Part shown: positions 57,603 through 64,000 of the stretch, in pieces | Layout: every line of letters starts with the position of its first letter | Position numbering within the stretch: position 1 is the first letter of the stretch | NCBI RefSeq assembly: GCF_900100955.1 | Contig: NZ_FNCC01000007.1 | Span: 124,001 to 188,000 of the forward strand | Direction: 5' to 3' | Source of the DNA: Lentzea fradiae | Lineage (GTDB): Bacteria; Actinomycetota; Actinomycetes; Mycobacteriales; Pseudonocardiaceae | Length of the DNA stretch: 64,000 bases | Notes under the pieces: generated by a model | Seen by the model: only the letters and a program-made list of their open reading frames with translations | Databases searched by the model: none | What the model was told of the DNA's origin: nothing | Position numbers and translations under genes: made by a program

Positions 57603-59171
57603 TCAGTGCTGGGGCGCGCGGCGCGGGCGACCGGCCCGCTCCGTCCGCCCGAACGCGCGGCCGCCTTCGGAGCGCTCCGCGCGGCGGGGTCCGCCTTCTG
57701 CCGAGCGGCGCGGGCCGCTGCGGAACTCGCCGCCCTCGGAGCGGCGGGCTGAGCCACCGCGGTACTCGCCGCGGCCACCGGCCGCGGGGGCACCGAAGCG
57801 GCGGCCACCGCCGCCGCTGCGGCGGGCCGGCTTCTCGCGTTCGACGACCGGCTCGCCGCTCGGGATGCGGGCGCCGGTGATGCGGATCAGCTCGTCGTCG
57901 CCGGGGCGCACCTTGGTGCTCTCCGGGCGGATGCCCGCGCGGGCGGCCATGCCCTGGACCGCGCGGCGCTGGTCGTGCGTGACCAGCGTGACGACCGTGC
58001 CGGACTGGCCCGCGCGTGCCGTGCGGCCCGCGCGGTGCAGGTAGTCCTTCGGGTCGGCGGGCGGGTCGACGTGGACGACCAGCGAGACGTCGTCGACGTG
58101 GATGCCGCGGGCGGCGACGTCGGTCGCGATCAGCACCGGCGTGGTGCCCTCGCGGAACTCGCCGAGCACGCGGGTGCGGGCGCTCTGCGCCTTGCCGCCG
58201 TGCAGGGCGCCGGCGTGGACGCCGACCGAGCGCAGCTTCTTGGCGAGGCGGTCGACGTGGTGCTTGGTGCGCACGAACATGATCGTGCGGCCCTCGCGGG
58301 CGGCCACCTCGGTCACCACGTTCTGCTTGTCCTCGGCGGAGACGAAGAGCAGGTGGTGCTCCATCGTCGTGACGCTCGCGGTGGCCGGGGCCACCGAGTG
58401 CGTCACCGGGTTGTGCAGGTACTGGCGGACCAGCTTGTCCACGTCGCCGTCGAGCGTGGCGCTGAACAGCAGGCGCTGGCCGTCCTGCGGGGTCAGGTCG
58501 AGGATCGCGCGGACCTGCGGCATGAAGCCCATGTCCGCCATCTGGTCGGCCTCGTCCAGCGCGGTGATCTCGACCTGGGACAGGTCGCAGGTCCCCTGGC
58601 GGACGTGGTCGGACAGGCGGCCCGGCGTCGCGATGAGCAGGTCGACGCCGCGGCGCAGGTGGTCGATCTGGCGCGGGAACGACGTGCCGCCGACGACGAC
58701 GCGGCACCACAGGCCCAGCGAGCGGGCGTGCGGCATGAGCGCCGTCTCCACCTGCATCGCGAGCTCGCGGGTCGGGACGAGGATGAGGCCACGCGGCTTG
58801 TGCGGCGTGGAACGGCCGCCCGCGAGGCGGGTCAGCATCGCGAGACCGAACGCCAGCGTCTTGCCGGAGCCGGTCTGGCCGCGGCCGAGGATGTCACGGC
58901 CCGACAGCGAGTCGGGCAGGGTGGCCGCCTGGATGGGGAACGGCTCGGTGATCTCGTTGGCGACGAGCGAACGGATCAGTGCGTCGGCCAAGCCGAGCTC
59001 GGCGAACGAGGGCAGCGGGCCTTCCGGCAGCGTGCTCTCGAAGTGCTCGGCGACGATCGGCTCCTCGACCCGCTGCTGCGGACGCGAGGAGTTGCCCTGG
59101 CGACCCGAGCGGCGCCGCGGTGACCTGCGGCTGGAAGAGCGCTCGGAACGACCTTCGGACATTGATGGCAA
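57603..59171 (-). CDS. DEAD-box RNA helicase
   Basis: A 522-aa DEAD-box helicase. The Q motif is EPFPIQAATLPDSLSGRD; motif I GQTGSGKT; Ia PTRELAMQV; motif II reads DEAD (ALDEADQMADMGF); III SATLD; later motifs DVAARGIHVDD and HRAGRTARAGQSG. The C-terminus (about residues 430-522) is Arg/Gly/Ser-rich, fitting RNA binding, and the N-terminus is basic and Ser-rich. The TTG at 59171 has GGAGG six bases upstream; ATG at 59162 is the alternative. A leader of about 150 nt may allow post-transcriptional control, as for cold-inducible helicases. Confidence 0.92.
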   Translation of the reverse strand: MPSMSEGRSERSSSRRSPRRRSGRQGNSSRPQQRVEEPIVAEHFESTLPEGPLPSFAELGLADALIRSLVANEITEPFPIQAATLPDSLSGRDILGRGQTGSGKTLAFGLAMLTRLAGGRSTPHKPRGLILVPTRELAMQVETALMPHARSLGLWCRVVVGGTSFPRQIDHLRRGVDLLIATPGRLSDHVRQGTCDLSQVEITALDEADQMADMGFMPQVRAILDLTPQDGQRLLFSATLDGDVDKLVRQYLHNPVTHSVAPATASVTTMEHHLLFVSAEDKQNVVTEVAAREGRTIMFVRTKHHVDRLAKKLRSVGVHAGALHGGKAQSARTRVLGEFREGTTPVLIATDVAARGIHVDDVSLVVHVDPPADPKDYLHRAGRTARAGQSGTVVTLVTHDQRRAVQGMAARAGIRPESTKVRPGDDELIRITGARIPSGEPVVEREKPARRSGGGGRRFGAPAAGGRGEYRGGSARRSEGGEFRSGPRRSAEGGPRRAERSEGGRAFGRTERAGRPRRAPQH

Positions 59172-59347
59172 AACAAACCTCCGAGACATGGCACGTCTCA
59201 AGGCTGCCCCGCGCTACCGCGGTGCCAGTTCACAAGGACGGGCCCGGCGTGGTGGTCACGCCGTGATGAGTGGGTGGACGCACCGGTCAACGGCGGTCAA
59301 GCCTTCATCGGTGCTCTTACAGTCTAGCCGATCACCGCCACCGCGTT

Positions 59348-59385
59348 GCGCGCCCGGCCGTGTCGTTGGACACTGCCGGGCGCGC
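59348..59385 (-). terminator. Terminator after the RIO kinase gene
   Basis: GCGCGCCCGGC-GTGTC pairs with GACAC-GCCGGGCGCGC around one C/T mismatch and a GTTG loop, a stem of 16 pairs starting 7 bp after the RIO kinase stop. Confidence 0.82.
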
Positions 59386-59392
59386 ACCCGGC

Positions 59393-60355
59393 TCAGGACA
59401 TGCCCGCCGCGTCGAGCAGCGTGCTGACCAGCGCGGACGGGTCCGCGATCTCCGGCGGCAGGCCGCGCGAGGCGAACCAGCCGCTGATGTTGCGGACGTC
59501 GCGGTCGAGGAACTCCGGCCCGCGGGGGTTCGCGACGAGGTCGACGACCTGCGGCAGGTCGATCACGACGAGCCGGCCGTCGTGGACCATCAGGTTGAAC
59601 GCGGACAGGTCGCCGTGCGTGAGGCCCGCCTCGGCGAGCGTCGTGAGCATCGCGACCAGCTGCCGCCACAGGTCGAGCAGCTCGTCCTCGTCCGGACGGG
59701 CCTGGGCGAGCCGCGGTGCGGCGTTGCCCTCGTCGTCGCCGATGAACTCCAGCAGCAGCTCGGTGCCGCTGCGCTGCACCGGATACGGCACGGGCGCGCC
59801 GATCTGCCACAGCCGGGTTAGCGCGGCGAACTCCGCGACCGCCCACTGCTCCGCGATCAGGTTGCGCCCGAACGCGGTGCGGTTCTGGATCGCCCGCATC
59901 TCGCGGGACTTCTTCATCCGGCGGCCTTCCAGATATCCCGCGTCGCGGTGGAACATCCGGTGGTCGTTGCTGCGGTAGCGCTTGGCGGCGAGCAGGCATG
60001 CCCGCTCACCCAGCGCGCGCTCCAGCAGGAAGACGTCGGCTTCCTTGCCGGTCTTCACGATGCCGAGCTCGCGGTCCACGGCGGCCAGTTCCGTGACGAG
60101 CCATTCGGGATGCGGTTTCGGCCCCTGCTCGGCGTCGCCCCACGTGGACCAGCGGTCGCCGTCCTCGGGGGTGTCCGCGGTGCTGAGCTGGTCCTCGCGC
60201 AGACGTGCGATCCGCAGCTTTTCTTCTTCGGTCATGCGGCCGCGGCGCGTCGGCTCCGCGTCGTCGGTCCGCTTGGCGCGCTTTCCCTTGCGCCGCATGG
60301 TGTCGGCGTCGTCGATGGAAGATTCGTAGCGCTCGTAAAGATCGTGCTCGCGCAC
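59393..60355 (-). CDS. RIO1-family atypical protein kinase
   Basis: A 320-aa RIO kinase. The ATP-binding segment is KTGKEADVFLLE near residues 100-111, with AAKRYR holding the ATP lysine. The catalytic loop is THGDLSAFNLMVHDG and the metal Asp is in VIDLPQVVD. It has a charged N-terminus. Bacterial RIO proteins phosphorylate in vitro, but targets are unknown; the archaeal/eukaryotic role is ribosome maturation. The GTG start has GGAG nine bases upstream. Confidence 0.9.
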   Translation of the reverse strand: MREHDLYERYESSIDDADTMRRKGKRAKRTDDAEPTRRGRMTEEEKLRIARLREDQLSTADTPEDGDRWSTWGDAEQGPKPHPEWLVTELAAVDRELGIVKTGKEADVFLLERALGERACLLAAKRYRSNDHRMFHRDAGYLEGRRMKKSREMRAIQNRTAFGRNLIAEQWAVAEFAALTRLWQIGAPVPYPVQRSGTELLLEFIGDDEGNAAPRLAQARPDEDELLDLWRQLVAMLTTLAEAGLTHGDLSAFNLMVHDGRLVVIDLPQVVDLVANPRGPEFLDRDVRNISGWFASRGLPPEIADPSALVSTLLDAAGMS

Positions 60356-60562
60356 GGTGGGGTCTCCTGAACGGTGAAGGTGACCGCCCCACTGGCGCTC
60401 TGCGATCAAACGGTGCTGATCAGGCGCGAAGGGCGGAGGGACGGGTCGCAAATGCGGTGCCACGTCCAATGACAGGCTCTGACATCACGCACCTCCTCGA
60501 TCCCTCACGCCGTACTTCGGCGAGCGAAGTCTCCCCGGACCGCCCGCCGGTCCGCAACCGAA

Positions 60563-61291
60563 TTAACCGGTGATCAGGTCCGCGGTCTTCTCCCCGGTCA
60601 CGACCATCGTCAGCCCGGCCTTCTTCGCGAGCTTGACCAGCCCTTTCAGGTCACCGGGCTCGGCGCTCGCGGTCGCGATGGCACGGGCGAGCAGCCCCTT
60701 GTGCGCCTTGTTGAAGTGGCTGACGACCTTGCCCTCGGTGGTGACCACCCGGACGACGACGGCGTGCGGAACCTTCGCAAGGCTGGAGTAGGCGCCGGAC
60801 CGCAGGTCGACGACGAACTCGTCCGCCTCACGGAGCACAGGTTCGAGCGACGGCTTCCACACCGTGCGCAGACTGCCCAACGACGGGAGCGCACTACCGC
60901 CCGACAACCGATACGCGGGCACAGGATCACCACCACGCACGACCCCGAACAGCGCCGACGCGACGGCGAGCCGCCGGAAGGCCCGCTCCTTCTCGACCTT
61001 CTTCAGCGACGGGAAGTCGAGGTTGTCGTAGAGCACGCCGGTGTAGCGCAGCAACGCGGGCGTCGTCTCCGACGTGCGCAGCGCCGCGTTGCGATGCACC
61101 TCGTCGACTTGCCGTTCGGAGATGTCGAGCGCTTTGAGGCTCGCGGGGACGTCCTTCGCGAGGTCGGCCAGCGCGGACACGAGCTTGTCGCGCACGGGGT
61201 TGAGCTCGGGGAACGACAGCGCGTCGAGGTCGAGCGGCGCGCCCTCGCCGCCGATCGCCTTGGTCTCCGACGGGGGAAGCAGCACCAGCAC
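60563..61291 (-). CDS. yaaA: YaaA-family peroxide stress protein
   Basis: A 242-aa DUF328/YaaA protein: LVLLPPSETKAIGGEGAPLDLDALSFPELNPVRDKLV at the N-terminus, with ALRTSETTPALLRYTGVLYDNLDF and FVVDLRSGAYSSLAKVP. YaaA in E. coli limits free iron and DNA damage under peroxide stress. The GTG has no Shine-Dalgarno; TACGCT seven bases upstream (minus strand) could be a -10 for a leaderless mRNA. It is divergent from the MmpS-like gene. Confidence 0.88.
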   Translation of the reverse strand: MLVLLPPSETKAIGGEGAPLDLDALSFPELNPVRDKLVSALADLAKDVPASLKALDISERQVDEVHRNAALRTSETTPALLRYTGVLYDNLDFPSLKKVEKERAFRRLAVASALFGVVRGGDPVPAYRLSGGSALPSLGSLRTVWKPSLEPVLREADEFVVDLRSGAYSSLAKVPHAVVVRVVTTEGKVVSHFNKAHKGLLARAIATASAEPGDLKGLVKLAKKAGLTMVVTGEKTADLITG

Positions 61292-61484
61292 GCCCGCAAG
61301 CGTAAGGCAAGGCCACCCACCGGCCGTCGCGGCGACCACGGGGTGGACCTTCCTTTTCCTGCTCGGGTTCACCGCGCCCGTTAACTCTTTCGAGGGATAC
61401 CGGTAACACCTTAATCATCATCGCCGACAGGCGAGACACAAGCAGTTTCCATTCCAGCCCGAAAAACGGTCGGGAGCTGTCGTC

Positions 61485-62054
61485 ATGTCCTACCCGCAGT
61501 CACCTCATGATCCTGGCCAGCAGTTTCAGCAGCAGATGCCGCCCGGCCAGGTTCCGCAGTACGCGCCGCAGTACATGCCTCAGCCGCCGAAGAAAAAGGC
61601 CAGGAAGTGGCCTTGGGTGCTGGGCATAATCGCCGTGCTGATCGTCGCGATGGCGATCAACTCCAGTCGCAACGACTCCGACGAGAACAGCACCGCGGGC
61701 AACGCCACGGGTGATGCTCAGCAGACCGCGCCCGCCGCCGCGCAACCGGCGGCCAAGAAGACCGTGGTGTACGAGGTGACCGGCGCGGGCCAGGCCATGT
61801 CGATCACCTACACGACCGACGGCATGACCTCCACCCAGCAGGAGGGCGACGTCCAGCTCCCCTGGTCGAAGACGATCGAGCTGCCGACCGGCGAGGCGCT
61901 GCAGATGGTGTCGATGATCGTGCAGGCAGGGCAGGGCACCACGGAGATCGCCGGGAAGATCACCGTGGACGGCACTGTCGTCAAGGAGGGCAAGTCCTCC
62001 GGTCAGTACGCCATGCTGAGCATCAACGAGAACATCGGCACCCTCGGCAGGTGA
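61485..62054 (+). CDS. MmpS-like membrane-anchored protein
   Basis: A 189-aa protein with a Gln/Pro-rich cytosolic N-terminus, one helix (WPWVLGIIAVLIVAMAI, about 43-59) and an exported beta domain: VVYEVTGAGQAMSITYTTDGMTSTQQEGDVQLPWSKTIELPTGEALQMVSMIVQAG. This domain matches the MmpS-type fold (T.x.G followed by P W). In mycobacteria MmpS partners MmpL transporters; no MmpL gene is adjacent here. It ends 7 bp before cobA on the opposite strand. Confidence 0.82.
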   Translation: MSYPQSPHDPGQQFQQQMPPGQVPQYAPQYMPQPPKKKARKWPWVLGIIAVLIVAMAINSSRNDSDENSTAGNATGDAQQTAPAAAQPAAKKTVVYEVTGAGQAMSITYTTDGMTSTQQEGDVQLPWSKTIELPTGEALQMVSMIVQAGQGTTEIAGKITVDGTVVKEGKSSGQYAMLSINENIGTLGR

Positions 62055-62061
62055 CCGGAGC

Positions 62062-63282
62062 TCAACCGTCCACTTCGGACGCCTGGCCTCCGATGCCCGC
62101 CACCGGCCCCACCACGATGATCGCGGGCGGGCGGATCGCGTGCTCCTTCATGTCGGCGTCCAAGGACTCCAGAGTGGACCGCAGCACCCGCTGCGCCGAG
62201 GTGCTGCCCTCCTGCACGACGGCCACGGGCGTGGACCCAGGACGGCCCTCCATCAGAGCCGAAGCGAACGCACCGGCGCGTTCGACGGCCATCATCAGCA
62301 CGACGGTGCCCTGCAGGCGTGCGATGGCGGGCCAGTCCACGAGTGAGCGCGGGTCGTCGGGGGCGACGTGGCCGGAGACGACGACCACCTCGTGGGCCAC
62401 CCCTCGGTGCGTCACGGGGACACCGGCGAGGGCGGGCACGCCGAACGCGGACGTCACGCCGGGCACCACGGTGACCGGGATGCCCGCCTCGGCGCACGCC
62501 AGCAGCTCCTCGAAGCCGCGGCCGAAGACGTACGGGTCGCCGCCCTTCAGGCGGACGACGAACTTGCCCTCCTTGGCGCGGTCGACGAGGGTCTGGTTGA
62601 TGAAGTCCTGCGTGGCCGCGCGGCCGTAGGGAATCTTCGCCGCGTCCACGACCTCGACGTGCGCGGGCAGTTCCTCCAGCAGCTCGCGGGGGGCCAGGCG
62701 GTCGGCCACCACCACGTCGGCGTGGGCCAGCAAGCGCTTGCCCTGCACGGTGATCAGCTCGGGGTCGCCGGGGCCGCCGCCGACGAGGGCCACGCCCACG
62801 GGTGGGGCCGCCTGGTCGGCGATGCGGCCGTCGCGCAGGGCGGCCACCAGGCCGTCGCGCACCGAGGCGGAACGGCGGTGTTCGCCGCCTGCCAGGACGC
62901 CGAGCAGCATGCCGTCGTGCGTGCCGGTGGCGGGGGTGACGGCCGTGCCTTCGACGGCGATGTCCGCGCGCACGCAGAACACGCGCTGCGCGAGTGCCTC
63001 TTCGCCGATCTGCGCGTTCACCTCGACGTCGGACGTGCACGCGACGACGTACCAGGCGCCTTCGACGTCACCGGCCTGGAAGCGGCGCTGGTGCCACGTC
63101 AGCTCCCCCGCGTCGACCATGCCCTGCACGGCGGGGGTGACGGACGGCGACACGAGGTCGACGGCCGCGCCGGACGCGATCAGGCGGGGCAGCCTGCGTT
63201 GCGCGACGGTGCCACCGCCGACCACGAGGACGCGCCGGCCCTTCAGGTCGAGACCGGCCAGGTAGTGCTGTTCGAAGGGCAT
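62062..63282 (-). CDS. cobA: Fused precorrin-2 dehydrogenase / uroporphyrinogen-III C-methyltransferase
   Basis: A 406-aa two-domain enzyme. Residues 1-150 are the CysG-N/Met8-type dehydrogenase-chelatase (VLVVGGGTVAQRRLPRL). Residues 160-406 are the SAM uroporphyrinogen-III methyltransferase (VGGGPGDPELITVQGKRLL, RLKGGDPYVFGRGFEEL, VVPGVTSAFGVPALAGVPVTHRG). Together they turn uroporphyrinogen III into sirohydrochlorin or siroheme, feeding sulfite/nitrite reductases and possibly B12. The domain order (dehydrogenase first) is that of CysG. ATG at 63282 has a GGAT-type site upstream. Confidence 0.93.
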   Translation of the reverse strand: MPFEQHYLAGLDLKGRRVLVVGGGTVAQRRLPRLIASGAAVDLVSPSVTPAVQGMVDAGELTWHQRRFQAGDVEGAWYVVACTSDVEVNAQIGEEALAQRVFCVRADIAVEGTAVTPATGTHDGMLLGVLAGGEHRRSASVRDGLVAALRDGRIADQAAPPVGVALVGGGPGDPELITVQGKRLLAHADVVVADRLAPRELLEELPAHVEVVDAAKIPYGRAATQDFINQTLVDRAKEGKFVVRLKGGDPYVFGRGFEELLACAEAGIPVTVVPGVTSAFGVPALAGVPVTHRGVAHEVVVVSGHVAPDDPRSLVDWPAIARLQGTVVLMMAVERAGAFASALMEGRPGSTPVAVVQEGSTSAQRVLRSTLESLDADMKEHAIRPPAIIVVGPVAGIGGQASEVDG

Positions 63283-63334
63283 GGGTAGAAGCATCCACAC
63301 GGGACCGGCCGTGTCCAGCCGGAAGGGAACATGG

Positions 63335-64000
63335 TCACAGCGGCAACAGCTCGAACGACGTGGCCAGAACTCCGCCGTACCGTTTGCCCACCGCCTCGGC
63401 CATCGTCCGCAGGAACGTCTCGGGGTCGGCCATGTCGCCGCTCAGCGCCTCCAGATACGCCTTGTGGGCGCGTAGTGACGCCACCGAAGCGTCGAACGAG
63501 GCGGTGATGTCCACGGCGTGCGTCGCCAAGGGCGAGGACGCCGCCGCCACGTACTTCACGCCGTCCCACTTCTCCTGTCCCAGATCCTGGAAGAGCCACC
63601 GGTTGCCCGCGTCGCGCACGGCGTCGACGGTGGCACGTCCGACGGCGATGTGGTCGGCCATGTTCAGGCCGCCGCCACCGGGCCAGGTTTCCCGGAAGTT
63701 ACCGGTGATCACGACTTCCGGGCGGTGCCGGCGGATCGCGCCCGCGATGTCGCGCCGCAACGGGACCCCGTACTCGATGAGGCCGTCCGGGTGATCCAGG
63801 AACTCGACGTCCGTCACGCCGACGACCGCGCACGACTCGATCTGTTCCTGCACGCGCAACGGACCGCAGACCTCAGGGTCCATCGTGTCGATGCCGGCCT
63901 CACCACGGCACGCGAGCAGGTAGGCGATCTTCTTGCCCTGCGCGGTCCAACGCGCGATGGCGCCCGCACCGCCGTACTCCATGTCATCGGGGTGGGCGAC
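63335..64000 (-). CDS. PIG-L family deacetylase, N-terminus cut by the window edge
   Basis: The visible C-terminal 221 residues begin inside the zinc motif VAHPDDMEYGGAGAIARW. The gene therefore starts beyond 64000 by only a few codons. Other features: HPDGLIEYGVPLRRDIAGAIRRHRPEVVITGNF and LNMADHIAVGRATVDAVRDAGN. This is the PIG-L/LmbE fold of MshB-like N-acetylglucosaminyl deacetylases. A mycothiol role is possible for this lineage but cannot be confirmed from a partial sequence. Confidence 0.85.
   Translation of the reverse strand, partial: VAHPDDMEYGGAGAIARWTAQGKKIAYLLACRGEAGIDTMDPEVCGPLRVQEQIESCAVVGVTDVEFLDHPDGLIEYGVPLRRDIAGAIRRHRPEVVITGNFRETWPGGGGLNMADHIAVGRATVDAVRDAGNRWLFQDLGQEKWDGVKYVAAASSPLATHAVDITASFDASVASLRAHKAYLEALSGDMADPETFLRTMAEAVGKRYGGVLATSFELLPL

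Overview
The window is GC-rich actinobacterial chromosome, most likely from the Pseudonocardiaceae (Lentzea / Saccharothrix / Actinosynnema type; this is inferred from gene content and protein style, not from a marker search). Supporting signs are dense reading frames, frequent GTG starts, ATGA/GTGA stop-start overlaps, near-leaderless genes, an AfsR-like SARP regulator, PknB-type kinase, ThyX, an MmpS-like protein, a two-domain siroheme enzyme, and the conserved minus-strand actinobacterial housekeeping order. No rRNA, tRNA, CRISPR array or insertion sequence was recognised.

Left edge (1-4570, plus strand): a compact five-gene RiPP cassette of the thiazole/oxazole-modified (TOMM, streptolysin S-like) type. 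It encodes a MerR regulator, a zinc-binding leader-recognition (C-type) protein, a precursor with eight consecutive cysteines fused to a four-helix membrane domain, a YcaO cyclodehydratase ending in a PxPxP tail, and a SagB-type azoline dehydrogenase. All five genes overlap or nearly touch. No separate transporter, protease or immunity gene is visible. A secreted phospholipase A2 gene follows. The precursor-membrane fusion is the most unusual object in the window.

4637-20130 (mostly minus): ftsK; a plus-strand plsC-type acyltransferase; a DUF2269-like membrane protein; an alpha/beta hydrolase; an AfsR-like regulator diverging from a methyltransferase across 11-bp-spaced direct repeats; a stand-alone divergent ATP synthase subunit a; RNase J-DapA; a TIGR03085-like protein; a Ser/Thr kinase with a lipoprotein; and ThyX with an ACT-like protein. 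20199-27700 is accessory or regulatory: a HicB-like antitoxin with a DUF4097 protein, SMI1/KNR4, TetR-aldo/keto reductase with a near-perfect operator, ArsR-like regulator with a double SRPBCC protein, a YqaA-like membrane protein, GNAT, and a YcaQ-like glycosylase.

27846-47317 (minus) is the translation and RNA core, read right to left: rimP-nusA-ylxR-infB-ylxP-rbfA-nrnA-ROK-MATE-MFS-truB-ribF-XRE-2H phosphoesterase-rpsO-pnp-M16 protease-dapB-membrane protein. Strong hairpins separate several units. ylxR has no ATG, GTG or TTG start upstream of its conserved CxxC motif, and an AUC codon preceded by a good Shine-Dalgarno is the best candidate.

47457-64000: a Tat-type lipoprotein with a ferritin-like DUF4439 protein, membrane-anchored hypotheticals, a class V aminotransferase, a DUF4442 thioesterase-like protein, a short GT1 glycosyltransferase, a YjbQ-family protein, an ABC-2/YhgE-like membrane protein with a multi-site operator region, proS, a VOC protein, a methyltransferase, a DEAD-box helicase, a RIO kinase, YaaA, an MmpS-like protein, a fused precorrin-2 dehydrogenase/uroporphyrinogen-III methyltransferase, and a PIG-L deacetylase cut by the window edge.
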